DNA from: Streptomyces sp. TSRI0281 | Lineage (GTDB): Bacteria; Actinomycetota; Actinomycetes; Streptomycetales; Streptomycetaceae | Direction of reading: 5' to 3' | DNA length: 64,000 nt | NCBI RefSeq assembly: GCF_001905125.1 | Contig: NZ_LWLE01000006.1 | Location: 59,976 to 123,975 of the forward strand | In this document: piece by piece, positions 17,757-26,893 of the stretch | Layout: each line of letters begins with the position of its first letter | Position numbering within the stretch: the first letter of the stretch is position 1 | Made by a program: the position numbers and the translations under genes | Notes under the pieces: model-generated | The model's database searches: none | Seen by the model: only the letters and a program-made list of their open reading frames with translations | What the model was told of the DNA's origin: nothing

Positions 17757-18827
17757 TCAGACCGTGTCCAGCGCCGGGTAGTCGGTGTACCCCTCGGCCC
17801 CGCCGCCGTAGAGCGTGCCGGGGTCCGGGACGTTGAACGGGCCGCCCGCGCGCAGCCTGGCCGGCAGGTCCGGGTTGGCGAGGAAGAGCAGTCCGTAGGA
17901 GATGAGGTCCGCGATCCCGTCGTCGACCACCGTGTGGTGGTCGGGCCCGGTCGGCCCGTCCGACAGGACGTTGATGATCAGCGTACCGGTGTACCGCTTG
18001 CGCAGCGCGAGCGTCAGCTCACGGATCTCCACCGCTTCCAGGACGTGCAGATAGGCGAGTCCCAGCGGGTCGATCGCCGCGGCCAGGGCGGTGTAGGCGG
18101 CTTCCGGGGCGGGCTCGTCGATGCCGTTGTACGGGTTTCCGGGTGAGATGCGCAGCCCGGTGCGCTCCGCGCCGATCTCCGCGGCGACCGCCTCCACGAC
18201 GGCGACGGCGAAGCGGATGCGGGCCTCGTCCGAGCCGCCCCACTCGTCCTCGCGCAGATTGGTGTTGGGCGCCAGGAACTGGTGGATGAGATATCCGTTG
18301 GCACCGTGCACCTCCACCCCGTCGAAGCCCGCCTCGACGGCGTTGCGGGCGGCGGTGGCGAAGTCCGCGACGGTCGCGCGGACCTCGTCGCGGGTCAGTT
18401 CGCGCGGCTCCACGAACTCCTTCGGCCCCTCGTGGGTGAAGGCGTTGCCCTCCGCCCTGACCGGGGAGGCACCCACCGGCACCAGCCCGTCCGGCAGCAG
18501 GACCGGGTGGCCGATCCGTCCGGTGTGCATGAGCTGGGCGAAGATCCGGCCGCCCCGGGCGTGCACGGCGTCGGTGACCTTGCGCCAGGAGGCGATCTGC
18601 TCGGCGCTGTGCAGACCGGGGGTGTCGGAGTAGCCCTGGCCCACCACCGACGGCTGGATGCCCTCGGTGATGATCAGCCCGGCCGAGGCGCGCTGGGCGT
18701 AGTACTCGGCGGTGTCGGCGGTGGCCGTGCCGCCCGCGCCGGCCCGGCTGCGGGTCATCGGTGCCATGACGATGCGGTTGGCGAGCTGCGTACCGGAGAG
18801 GTCGATCGGGTCGAACGCGGTGGTCAT
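17757..18827 (-). CDS. Alkene reductase, old yellow enzyme family
   Basis: 356 aa FMN-dependent NADPH oxidoreductase of the NemA/OPR branch, which reduces activated C=C bonds or nitro groups. Family signatures: LFDPIDLSG-type N-terminus, MAPMTRSRA, the active-site region QLMHTGRIGHP and GANGYLIHQFL, and the FMN region near the end (DLISYGLLFLANPDLP). ATG 18827 is taken, with GGGAGCTCCC before it. Divergent from a MarR gene with an inverted operator pair between them, so probably induced by electrophiles. Confidence 0.9.
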   Translation of the reverse strand: MTTAFDPIDLSGTQLANRIVMAPMTRSRAGAGGTATADTAEYYAQRASAGLIITEGIQPSVVGQGYSDTPGLHSAEQIASWRKVTDAVHARGGRIFAQLMHTGRIGHPVLLPDGLVPVGASPVRAEGNAFTHEGPKEFVEPRELTRDEVRATVADFATAARNAVEAGFDGVEVHGANGYLIHQFLAPNTNLREDEWGGSDEARIRFAVAVVEAVAAEIGAERTGLRISPGNPYNGIDEPAPEAAYTALAAAIDPLGLAYLHVLEAVEIRELTLALRKRYTGTLIINVLSDGPTGPDHHTVVDDGIADLISYGLLFLANPDLPARLRAGGPFNVPDPGTLYGGGAEGYTDYPALDTV

Positions 18828-18849
18828 GGGAGCTCCCGGAGAATATATG

Positions 18850-18904
18850 TGGTCGGCCAAGCATTCGCGCCGTTCGTCACTGTAGCGCATTACTTGGCCG
18901 ACCA
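18850..18904. promoter_or_regulatory. Inverted operator pair between the old yellow enzyme and marR genes
   Basis: TGGTCGGCCAAG (18850-18861) is repeated as its exact reverse complement CTTGGCCGACCA (18893-18904). Each arm is itself near-palindromic (TTGGNNNNCCAA), so each can bind one MarR dimer. One copy flanks each divergent promoter. Confidence 0.78.
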
Positions 18905-18972
18905 AGGTAAAGTTGGGAGACGCTGCCGGGGCATCATCGGACTCGCCGTAGCCCCGCCCCGAGGAGCCCCTG

Positions 18973-19527
18973 ATGAAGACCGCCCACGCCGGCCCGGCCG
19001 ACACCACCGCGACCCCCGGAACCGGCGTTGCTGCCGATGCCGCCGACACCGCCCCCTGTACGGACGCGCTGCCGAGCGCGGCGCGCGGCGGCCCCCTGAG
19101 CCATGCCGTCTCACGGATCGCCCGGCTGCACCGGATCACGGCGGGCAAGCTGCTCAAGGGGCTGGACCTCTACCCCGGTCAGGAATTCCTGATGATGCAC
19201 CTGTGGGACGCGGGTGCGGTCCGGCAGTCGGAGCTGATCAAGGCGCTGGACCTCGACCCCTCCACGGTCACCAAGATGCTCCAGCGCCTCGAACAGACCG
19301 GGCATGTGCGCCGCCGCCCCGACCCGGCCGACCGGCGGGCGGTCCTCGTCGAGGCCACGGACGACAGCTGCGCCCTGCGCACCTCGGTGGAGGCGGCGTG
19401 GACGAATCTGGAGGAGCACACCCTGGCGGGCCTCGGCCCGGAGGAGCGTGCGGAGCTGGCCCGGCTGCTGGCCAGGGTCGAGGCGAATCTCTGCGCGGAG
19501 GCCGAGGGCTGCCCCGGACTCGCCTGA
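18973..19527 (+). CDS. MarR family transcriptional regulator
   Basis: 184 aa. A 40-residue Ala/Thr-rich N-terminal extension precedes a standard MarR winged helix (RIARLHRITAGKLLKGLDLYPGQ, SELIKALDLDPSTVTKML, wing RRRPDPADRRAVLVE). The family norm is about 140-160 aa; a shorter start is possible but no better ribosome site is seen. Probable repressor of itself and of the divergent alkene reductase. Confidence 0.87.
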   Translation: MKTAHAGPADTTATPGTGVAADAADTAPCTDALPSAARGGPLSHAVSRIARLHRITAGKLLKGLDLYPGQEFLMMHLWDAGAVRQSELIKALDLDPSTVTKMLQRLEQTGHVRRRPDPADRRAVLVEATDDSCALRTSVEAAWTNLEEHTLAGLGPEERAELARLLARVEANLCAEAEGCPGLA

Positions 19528-19708
19528 GCCCGAAGCCCCGTACCCGTACCCGTACTCACGCTCGCGCCGCGCCCACCCGAGCCCGCCCGAGCCGCCACGC
19601 ACTTCGCCGGCCCGGACCAGGACGCCCCCGCTCCGTCGGCGGGAACCACGACGTCCCCGTTCCGCCGGCTCGGGCCAGGACCGTCCGTACTCCCCTCCTC
19701 TCCCCCGC

Positions 19709-20773
19709 TCAGGACAGGGCGTCCAGCGCCCGGTCCACGTCCGCCTCGGTGTTGTAGAGGTGGAAGGCCGCCCGCAGATTGCCCGCCCGAGCCGAGACCA
19801 TGACTCCGGCCCTGGCCAGATCGGGTTCACGGGCGCCGAGCCCGGGCACGGCGACGATGGCCGATTCACCGGGAACCGCCTTGTGGCCGATCCCCGCCAG
19901 GCCCTCGCGGAACCGGGCCGCGAGCCCGGTGGCGTGGGCGTACAGGGCATCGGTGCCGACCTCAGCCAGCAGGGCCAGGGAGTGCTCGGCCCCGTGGTAC
20001 GCGAGGAAGGCGGGCGGTTCGTCGAATCGGCGGGCGGAGGGGGCGAGCCGCTCGATCGGGCCGTAGGTGCTGTTCCAGGGGTCCTCGGCGGCCACCCAGC
20101 CGACGAACACGGGCGGCAGGGACGCCTGCGCCTCCTCGGTCACGGTGAGGAACGACGCGCCCCGCGGGCAGAGCAGGAACTTGAAACCGCCGGTGACGGT
20201 GTAGTCGTACGCCCCGGCGTCCAACGGGAACCAGCCCGCCGACTGGGTGGCGTCCACCAGTGTCCGGGCACCGTACGAGGCGGCGGCCGCCCGGACGGCG
20301 GCCAGGTCGGCGACCCTGCCGTCGGCGGACTGTACGGAGGAGAAGGCGACGAGCGCGGTCTCCGGTCGCACCGCGTCGGCGAGGTCCGCGAGCGGGACGT
20401 ACCGCATCCGCAGGTCGCCGCGGAGCGCGAACGGGCTGACCACCGAGCTGAACTCGCCCTCGGGGACGAGCACTTCGGCGCCCGGGGGCAGCGAGGCTGC
20501 GATCAGCCCGACATGGACGGTGACCGAGCCGCCGGTGGCGACCCGGTCGGGGCCGACACCGGCCAGCCCGGCGAATGCGCTCCGGGCGGCCTCCACCGCT
20601 TCGAAGCTGCCCGCGCCCGCCCCTCGGCCGGACGCGTTGTGGTCCGCGAGCGCCTTGACGGCCCGAACGGTGCGGCGGGGCAGCAGTCCGCTGGTGGCGC
20701 TGTTGAGGTACGTGGTCTCCGGCGCGAACTCGGTGGCCGCCGCCTGGCTGAGGCTGAGCGAAGTGATCTCCAT
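19709..20773 (-). CDS. Class V aminotransferase/cysteine desulfurase-like protein
   Basis: 354 aa PLP enzyme. The PLP Asp lies in TLVDATQSAGWFPLD and the lysine in VTGGFKFLLCPRG (about residue 205). N-terminal TYLNSATSGLLPRRT is typical of the isopenicillin-N-epimerase/desulfurase-like subgroup. No catalytic cysteine loop of true desulfurases is evident. Substrate unknown. ATG at 20773; the leader (20774-20856) holds an AAGGGGC/GCCCCTT inverted word. Confidence 0.82.
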   Translation of the reverse strand: MEITSLSLSQAAATEFAPETTYLNSATSGLLPRRTVRAVKALADHNASGRGAGAGSFEAVEAARSAFAGLAGVGPDRVATGGSVTVHVGLIAASLPPGAEVLVPEGEFSSVVSPFALRGDLRMRYVPLADLADAVRPETALVAFSSVQSADGRVADLAAVRAAAASYGARTLVDATQSAGWFPLDAGAYDYTVTGGFKFLLCPRGASFLTVTEEAQASLPPVFVGWVAAEDPWNSTYGPIERLAPSARRFDEPPAFLAYHGAEHSLALLAEVGTDALYAHATGLAARFREGLAGIGHKAVPGESAIVAVPGLGAREPDLARAGVMVSARAGNLRAAFHLYNTEADVDRALDALS

Positions 20774-20856
20774 GGCCCAAGCCTGAAGGCCCCTTAAGTC
20801 ATAGTCAATTGCCAGGATTCAAGGGGCATACCCAAGCGATTCTTATGGAATGGGGC

Positions 20857-21573
20857 TCAGGTCTGCGGGACCTCGCAGGCGCCGTCCGGGTCACAGGCGG
20901 CCCCGTCCTCGCCGATCGCGGTCAGCGCGGTGGCCGGACGGTCCTTCCACGCCTGTTCCAGCGCCTTGAGGAAGACCTCGGACGGCTGGCCGCCGGAGAT
21001 CCCGTAGCGCCGGTCGAGCACGAAGAACGGCACGGCGTTGGCGCCCAGCTCGGACGCCTCGCGCTCGTCGGCCCGGACGTCGTCCGCGTACGCCTCGGGG
21101 TCGGCGAGCACCGCGCGGGCCTCCTCGCCGTCCAGCCCGGCCTCGACGGCGAGCCGGACCAGCTCGTCGTCGTCGAAGACGGAGCGCTCCTCGGCGAAGT
21201 TCGCCCGGTAGGCGAGGGTCAGCAGCGCGTCCTGACGGCCGCGCGCCTTGGCCAGGTGCAGCAGCCGGTGGATGTCGAAGGTGTTGCCGTGGTCGCGTCC
21301 CTCGGTGCGGTAGCCCAGCCCTTCGGCCTGCGCGTTGGCCGCGACATTGGCCTCCATGGACGCGGCCTCCGCACGGGTGCGGCCGTACTTCTGCGCCAGC
21401 ATGTCGATCACCAGCGCGGTGTCGCCCTTGGCCCGGCCCGGGTCGAGCTCGAAGGAACGGTGCACCACCTCGACCTCGTCGCGGTGGGCGAACTCCGCCA
21501 GGCCCTTCTCGAAACGGGCCTTGCCGATGTAGCACCACGGGCAGGCGATGTCGCTCCAGATCTCGACGCGCAT
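20857..21573 (-). CDS. DsbA family oxidoreductase, FrnE type
   Basis: 238 aa cytoplasmic thioredoxin-fold protein. The active-site motif CPWC lies at about residues 11-14 (SDIACPWCYIGK) and the cis-Pro loop is in NAVPFFVLDRRYGISG. The C-terminus has a Cys pair (CDPDGACE), as in several FrnE proteins. FrnE homologues act in polyketide aromatase-like steps or as disulfide isomerases. ATG 21573 (MRVEIW) is preferred; an upstream frame to 21636 lacks a ribosome site. No signal peptide. Confidence 0.88.
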   Translation of the reverse strand: MRVEIWSDIACPWCYIGKARFEKGLAEFAHRDEVEVVHRSFELDPGRAKGDTALVIDMLAQKYGRTRAEAASMEANVAANAQAEGLGYRTEGRDHGNTFDIHRLLHLAKARGRQDALLTLAYRANFAEERSVFDDDELVRLAVEAGLDGEEARAVLADPEAYADDVRADEREASELGANAVPFFVLDRRYGISGGQPSEVFLKALEQAWKDRPATALTAIGEDGAACDPDGACEVPQT

Positions 21574-21849
21574 GACTCTTCCGCTCTCCAGGGTCTCGGG
21601 TGGTACGGAGGGCTCCTCCGCACACAGGTCGAACAACGGAAGGGGACCTGCTGATTCCCGAGCGGGACATCCCCGTCACACAGGACGGGCGCAGGTCGAG
21701 GGGGGGTCCGTTTCGCTCCCCCTTCACCGTCCCGCACGTGACGGGAGCCGACCACCGCACGGGACCAGGAGAAGAGATCTGCGGCCCGGGTGCCGAAACC
21801 GGCGCCTCCCGCGCGGCAGCGGCGGATCGGCACTTGTCACCTGGGCTGC
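21574..21849. other. Intergenic region with a degenerate copy of the GNAT gene 3' end
   Basis: 276 bp, no gene. Bases 21647-21688 match the end of the GNAT gene (22581-22622) at about four of five positions, in the same orientation. It may be debris of a duplicated acetyltransferase. Confidence 0.4.
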
Positions 21850-22398
21850 TCAGCCGGACTTGGTGTACGTGAGCTGCTCGCCGCTGTCCGCGTTCTCGCG
21901 ACGCAGGGAGCCGTCCGGGAGCAGGGTGAGCGTGGTGGGCGGGCCCGCGGTGCAGGACGACATGGGTTCACCGACGGCGACCGTGGAGGGGCCGACCTCG
22001 ACGGGTCCGCCCGGGGACGGTTCCGCGGTCAGGATCGCCTGGAAGACACAGTGGTACGAGCCGCCGTTGTCGAGCGGTCCGTCCGCGGTGAGACTGAGGA
22101 CGGTCCGGCCGACGGTGCCCTGCTGGATGACGAGCTCCCGGGTGGAGCGGCCCGCGGCGTTGTCGATGGCGCCCGACCAGGTGCCGAGGTATCCGGCCGG
22201 GATGGAGCCGTCGCCGTCCCCCTTGTCGTCGGCCGGGTTCGACTCGGCCGGGTTCGACGCGGCCGGTTTCGCCCCGGGCTGTTCCTTCACGGCCTGTTCC
22301 TTCCCGGAGTCCGGGCCGCGCACCAGTTGGACGACGACGAAGGCCAGCGCGACGGTCAATACGGTGATCGTGGTGATAAGCGCCCATCTGCGCGTCAT
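21850..22398 (-). CDS. Membrane-anchored hypothetical protein
   Basis: 182 aa. One N-terminal signal-anchor (MTRRWALITTITVLTVALAF) is followed by a short Lys/Pro/Asp-rich stalk and an extracellular domain of about 120 aa, with YLGTWSGAID at its start and two cysteines. The LGTWSG opening is typical of small streptomycete exported proteins of unknown function, often beside receptor kinases. ATG 22398 is preceded by GAGGGAATTC. Confidence 0.75.
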   Translation of the reverse strand: MTRRWALITTITVLTVALAFVVVQLVRGPDSGKEQAVKEQPGAKPAASNPAESNPADDKGDGDGSIPAGYLGTWSGAIDNAAGRSTRELVIQQGTVGRTVLSLTADGPLDNGGSYHCVFQAILTAEPSPGGPVEVGPSTVAVGEPMSSCTAGPPTTLTLLPDGSLRRENADSGEQLTYTKSG

Positions 22399-22581
22399 GA
22401 ATTCCCTCAGGAGGTGCGGCGTAAATGTGTCACTGGTAATCACGAATCCGACCCTGAAGTGGTTCAGTGTGCACGTGAGTTGAGACACGCCTGTGAGACA
22501 GCGGACCTGTCCGCGCCCGGCGTGCACATGACCGGCATTCCCCGGATTCGGTGGGGACCGGCCGGTCATGTTCGCGGCGGC

Positions 22582-23079
22582 CTACTGATCCCCGGGCCGG
22601 GCATCCCCGTCCCGCAGGAGGAGGCGCAGGACGAGGTGGCTCCCGGCGTGCGGGGCGTCCGGGTCCGGGGTCCAGCCGTGGCGGGCGTAGAAGGACTGGG
22701 CCCTGGTGTTGGGGGCGAAGACCTCCAGCCGGGCGGCCGTCACCCCGGCGCCGCGCCATGCGTCGGTGCAGGCGGAGTGCAGGGCGGTGCCTAGGCCCGT
22801 ACGCCACTGGGAGGGGGCGACATGGAGCTGGGTGAGGTTCATGATGCCGTCGCGTACGGCGTAGGCGGCGATCCCGGCCAGGGCGCCGTCCCGTTCCGCG
22901 CACAGGACGGTGGCGTCGGGGCGTTCGACGGCGCGCGACCAGCCGTCGCGGCTGCGGGCGACCTCGTCGGCCCCTTGGTACTCCTCGGCGGGGAGGTGGC
23001 CGCGGTAGTACGTGGCGCGGGCCTCGGTGTGCAGCAGGACGATGGCGTCGATGTCGGCGGGGGTCGCTTCTCTGATCAT
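22582..23079 (-). CDS. GNAT family N-acetyltransferase
   Basis: 165 aa. Acetyl-CoA motif A is HVAPSQWRTGLGTALH (about residues 95-110) followed by LEVFAPNTRAQSFYARHGW, the standard motif B. The substrate is unknown; amino-group acetylation of a small molecule is likely. It is preceded by a GGAGAG-poor leader; the start ATG 23079 is the only good choice. Confidence 0.86.
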   Translation of the reverse strand: MIREATPADIDAIVLLHTEARATYYRGHLPAEEYQGADEVARSRDGWSRAVERPDATVLCAERDGALAGIAAYAVRDGIMNLTQLHVAPSQWRTGLGTALHSACTDAWRGAGVTAARLEVFAPNTRAQSFYARHGWTPDPDAPHAGSHLVLRLLLRDGDARPGDQ

Positions 23080-23161
23080 GAAGAGGGGGACGCGCGGGTC
23101 CGGCCCGCGGGTTGCGCCGGACCGGAAACCGCGCGCCCCCTTTTCGCCGTTCAGGGCGCTG

Positions 23162-23347
23162 CTAGAGCTTTCCGGCTCCCGCTCCCGACGTCACCGACGC
23201 GGCGACGGCCGACGCGGGCTCGGCGGTGTAGCTGTACGGCGGGGTGGTGAAGGAGCCGGTCCGCGAGATCGCGGTGGCGGCGCCGCCGAGGACGTTGCCG
23301 CCGCCGGTGTCCGGGTACGTCGCCACGCCCGAGCGGTGCGGGTGCTC
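23162..23347 (-). pseudogene. Remnant of a secreted pectate lyase C-terminus
   Basis: Reading down from the kinase stop, a minus-strand frame ends at TAG (23164-23162) and gives ATYPDTGGGNVLGG, then TTPPYSYTAEPASAVAASV and GAGAGKL. This closely resembles the C-terminal segment of polysaccharide lyase family 1 pectate lyases (PYSYT-x-DPA-x-x-V-x-x-x-V-x-x-GAGxGK). No start codon or upstream catalytic part remains; the kinase gene begins directly at the break, in a different frame. Probably a truncated pectate lyase gene. Confidence 0.55.
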
Positions 23348-25226
23348 AGCTGCCGGAGCCGACGTCCGCGCCGTTGCGCCAGACGGTCACGTCCAGCGTC
23401 AGGTACGTACTGGGCGATTCCTCGGCCGAGAAGCCCTGGACGGTCACGAGGCCCAGGTGTCCCGTTCCGGTGACGCAGAGCTGGCGCCCCTTGGAGAGTT
23501 TGTCCACGTAGACGGTCTGGCTGAACCGGGTCTCCGCGCGGCAGGCGGCGAGCGATCCCGGCTGCCCCGGATCGAGCAGGGCCAGATGCCCCTCCGTGCT
23601 CTCCGCGTCGAGGTAGCCGCCGGTGTCGTACGAGAGCTCGTACCCGCCGTCCTCGCCCTGCTGCGGCCGGAGGGCGTCGTCCCCGAGCGTCAGGTGATAG
23701 CCCGCGGTGAGGTTGATGCCCTTGTGGACGGAGGGCTTCGGGTCCCGCTTGGCGTCCGGCTTCCGGTCGGCCGTCCCGCTCCCGCCGCCACTGCGCTCGC
23801 CCTGTGACGAGCCGCCGCCCTGTGCGGTGTCGTCGTCCTTGCCCTTGAGCATGTCGTACGCCGAGCTGCCCACGATGGCGAGGACCAGCGCGGCGGCGAT
23901 GGCGATGGCCGCGTTCCGTTTGCCCGTGCTCTTCGCGGGACCGGCCGCCGGGTGACCGGGGTGGCCCGGCTGACCCGGGTACAGGGGCTGCCCCGGGTAG
24001 GTGGGCTGCCCCGGGTAGGCGGGCGGGCCGGGCTGACCGGGGTACGTCTGCGCGTGCGCCGGGAACTGGGTCGGGGCGTGGGCATGGGCCTGCGCGGGCG
24101 CCTGGGCCGGGAACTGTGTGGGGGCGTGGGCCTGTGCCTGCGCCGGCGTGCGGTACTGCTGGGGCTGAGCGGGCTGTGTGGGCTGATGCGGGTGCTGCGT
24201 CGCGGGCGGGCCGTAGCCCTGGGGCGCGGCGGCCACGGGTGCCGTCGGCGAGTAGGCGGCCGGCGGGGCGGTGGCCGGGGGCGGGGGTGTCTGGACCGGG
24301 GCCGGGGCCGCCGCCCGTCCGGTGATGTCGGCGGCGACCGGGACCGGCAGCCAGTCCTCGGGGCGGCGCAGCACCGTCTCCGCGTTCGCGGACTGGCAGA
24401 GCCCGATGACCTCGGCGACCGAGGGCCGGGCCGCCGGGTCCTTGGCGAGGCACCGGGTGACCAGTTCCGTCAGCCGCTCCGGGACCCCGCTGAGATCGGG
24501 CTCCTCGTGGACGATCCGGTAGAGCACCCCGTGCGAGGTCCCCTCCCCGAACGCCGGCCTGCCCGTCGCCGCGTACGCCGCGACCTGGCCGAGCGCGAAG
24601 ACGTCGGTGGCCGCCGTCACCCGTTGCCCCGCGGCCTGTTCCGGGGCCATGAACGAGGGGGTGCCGATGGTGACGCCGCTGCCGGTGAGCGAGGTGGCGT
24701 CGGCGGCGTACGCGATGCCGAAGTCGATGACGCGGGGCCCGTCGGCGGCGAGCAGCACGTTGGAGGGTTTGAGGTCGCGGTGCACGATGCCCGCTCCGTG
24801 GATGACGTGCAGCGCCTCGGCCATGCCCGCGATCAGCAGCAGCACCGCCTCGACCGGCAGTGCGCCGTGCGCGACGACCGCGTCGGCGAGCGAGGGGCCC
24901 GGCACGTACGCGGTGGCCAGCCAGGGCTGCGCGCCGTCGGTGTCGGCGTCGATGACGGGCGCGGTGAACAGGCCCTGCACCCGCTGCGCGGACTGCACTT
25001 CCTGGGCGAACCGGCGGCGGAACTCGGGGTCCTCCCCGAATTCGGGACGGATCACCTTGATGGCCACGGGCCGCCCGCCGGGGGTGTACGAGAGGTACAC
25101 CTTGCCCATGCCGCCCGCGCCGAGCCTGGCGGCCAGCCGGTATCCGGCGATGGTGACCGGATCGTCCCCCGCGAGCGGCTGGAAGACCTGTGGGGAACTG
25201 CCCCGTTCCGGCTGCTGACCACTCAT
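23346..25226 (-). CDS. Membrane Ser/Thr protein kinase
   Basis: 626 aa. Cytoplasmic Hanks-type kinase domain at about residues 25-285: GAGGMGKVY, VAIKV, IVHRDLKPSN, VIDFG, FMAPEQ. A long Pro/Gln/Ala-rich linker (about 300-440) has AHAPTQFPAQ and YPGQP repeats. One transmembrane helix follows (NAAIAIAAALVLAIVGSSAY), then an extracellular domain of about 160 aa with conserved cysteines, perhaps a sensor. ATG 25226 is chosen for GGGGAGA upstream; 25259 is possible. The 3' end abuts a pectate lyase remnant, suggesting a rearrangement junction. Confidence 0.9.
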   Translation of the reverse strand: MSGQQPERGSSPQVFQPLAGDDPVTIAGYRLAARLGAGGMGKVYLSYTPGGRPVAIKVIRPEFGEDPEFRRRFAQEVQSAQRVQGLFTAPVIDADTDGAQPWLATAYVPGPSLADAVVAHGALPVEAVLLLIAGMAEALHVIHGAGIVHRDLKPSNVLLAADGPRVIDFGIAYAADATSLTGSGVTIGTPSFMAPEQAAGQRVTAATDVFALGQVAAYAATGRPAFGEGTSHGVLYRIVHEEPDLSGVPERLTELVTRCLAKDPAARPSVAEVIGLCQSANAETVLRRPEDWLPVPVAADITGRAAAPAPVQTPPPPATAPPAAYSPTAPVAAAPQGYGPPATQHPHQPTQPAQPQQYRTPAQAQAHAPTQFPAQAPAQAHAHAPTQFPAHAQTYPGQPGPPAYPGQPTYPGQPLYPGQPGHPGHPAAGPAKSTGKRNAAIAIAAALVLAIVGSSAYDMLKGKDDDTAQGGGSSQGERSGGGSGTADRKPDAKRDPKPSVHKGINLTAGYHLTLGDDALRPQQGEDGGYELSYDTGGYLDAESTEGHLALLDPGQPGSLAACRAETRFSQTVYVDKLSKGRQLCVTGTGHLGLVTVQGFSAEESPSTYLTLDVTVWRNGADVGSGS

Positions 25227-25270
25227 CGAACTCACGTCTCCCCGTATGGAACTCTGCACGGGATCCCGGA

Positions 25271-25318
25271 TGGATTCCTGGGTGGATTCCTGGGTGGATT
25301 CCTGGATGGATCCCTGGA
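25271..25318. repeat. 12-bp tandem repeat upstream of the kinase gene
   Basis: TGGATTCCTGGG-type units at 25271, 25283, 25295 and 25307 (the last two slightly diverged). They lie 45-92 bp before the kinase start, in its probable promoter region. The 5' flank has further CGGATGGATT-like words. Confidence 0.75.
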
Positions 25319-25404
25319 CGAACCGCCGCTGGGCCGCCGTACGGGCCCGCGCTGTCGGGTGGCACCTTATCCAAGGATCCGGCGACGGCCGGACTGACGG
25401 GCGG

Positions 25405-26700
25405 TCAGTCCAGATACACCGGGAGCGCGTCCACTCCGTACACGATGGACAGCTTCCGGAACTCCAGCTCCGCCGGTGGCACGGCGAGGCTCAACCGGGG
25501 GAAGTTCGAGACGAGTTGGGGGAAGGCGGCCCGGAGTTCCATCCGGCCCAGCTCCGCGCCGATGCAGCGGTGGATGCCGTGGCCGAAGGCCAAGTGGGAG
25601 GAGGCGGGCGGGCGCGACGGGTCGAAGGAGTCCATCGCGGGCCCCAGACGCGGGTCGCGGTCGGCGGCGCTGAGCGAGACGATGACGATGTCGCCGCCGG
25701 AGATGCGGACGCCGCCCAGTTGCAGGTCCTCGCGGGCGAAGCGCGGAAAGGCCGTCTGGACGACCGTGAGATGACGCAGGAGTTCGTCGACGAAGGGGGC
25801 CGCGACGGCGGCCGGGTCCTCCGCGTCACGGAGAGCGGTGAAGTGCTCGCGGTCCTGGAGCATGATCAGCGTGCCGAGGGCGAGCATGCTCGCGGTCGTT
25901 TCCAGGCCGCCGGTGAGGACGCCGTCGGCGAGGCCGGTGAGTTCCTCGTCGGTGACGCTGTCGCCGTGTTCGCGGATGAGCATGCCGAGCAGACCGTCAC
26001 CGGGGTAGCGCCGCTGCTGTTCGACCACGCCGTGCAGATAGTCACGGGACCGGGAGATGGCCCCGAAGGACGCGCCGACGCCGCCGAGCACATCGAAGCG
26101 GGCCACCGAGAACTGCTGGAACGCCTCCCGCTCCTCGTAGGGGACGCCGAGCAGTTCGCAGATGACCAGCGCCGGGACCGGGAACGCGAAGTGCTCGACG
26201 AGATCGACCCGGCCCTCGGCGTCCGCGGCCTTGGCCAGTCCGCCCAGGCTCTCCTCGACGATCGCGTGGATACGGGGGGTGAGGCGGCCCAGGCGGCGCA
26301 TCGTGAACTCGGGGGTGAGCAGGCGCCGCAGGCGGGTGTGGTCCGGCGGGTCGCAGAAGCCCAGGCCACCCGGCTGGTGGTTCTCGGCGACACCGGTGCG
26401 GCCGACGAGGTGGGCGAAGTCGTTGCTGAAGGCGCGGGCGTCGCCGAGGACCTGCTTGGCCTCCTCGTACCCGGAGACCAGCCAGACCGTCATGCCCGGT
26501 ATCGGCAGTCGGCTGACCGGTTCGCGGTCGCGCAGCGCGCCGAGTTCGGGGACGGGGTCGAGGCCCTCGCGGCGCAGCGGCAGCAGCGCGGCGTCGGGGA
26601 GCTTCGAGAGGGCGGAGAGGTCGAGGGAGGTGCCCTTCGACCGGAGGCGGGCGAGGTAGCGGCGCGTGAGCCAGGTCGTCATCGCGGAACGTACGGACAT
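25405..26700 (-). CDS. Cytochrome P450
   Basis: 431 aa class I bacterial P450. I-helix oxygen-activation motif GGLETTAS (about residue 265), K-helix ExxR in VDELLRH, and the heme-binding loop FGHGIHRCIGAELGR with the cysteine ligand (about residue 377). A monooxygenase for an unknown substrate; electron-transfer partners are not nearby. ATG 26700 is used; MTTWLTRRY at 26682 is an alternative, neither with a strong ribosome site. Confidence 0.92.
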   Translation of the reverse strand: MSVRSAMTTWLTRRYLARLRSKGTSLDLSALSKLPDAALLPLRREGLDPVPELGALRDREPVSRLPIPGMTVWLVSGYEEAKQVLGDARAFSNDFAHLVGRTGVAENHQPGGLGFCDPPDHTRLRRLLTPEFTMRRLGRLTPRIHAIVEESLGGLAKAADAEGRVDLVEHFAFPVPALVICELLGVPYEEREAFQQFSVARFDVLGGVGASFGAISRSRDYLHGVVEQQRRYPGDGLLGMLIREHGDSVTDEELTGLADGVLTGGLETTASMLALGTLIMLQDREHFTALRDAEDPAAVAAPFVDELLRHLTVVQTAFPRFAREDLQLGGVRISGGDIVIVSLSAADRDPRLGPAMDSFDPSRPPASSHLAFGHGIHRCIGAELGRMELRAAFPQLVSNFPRLSLAVPPAELEFRKLSIVYGVDALPVYLD

Positions 26701-26893
26701 GCTGTGCTCGCATCTGTGAGGTGGGACGAACAGGGCCGGGTGCCGATGCCGGTTACGAGAAGGGGGCGGGAGGGGAAATCCTGCCGGACCGGTGAGTGGG
26801 CGTCCCCATGGGGGCCGCCGGAACGGCACTGCGGGGCCGGACGTGCCACGGATCACGGGGCGGCGAGCGAGGGTCCATGACCGGTGAACCGCT

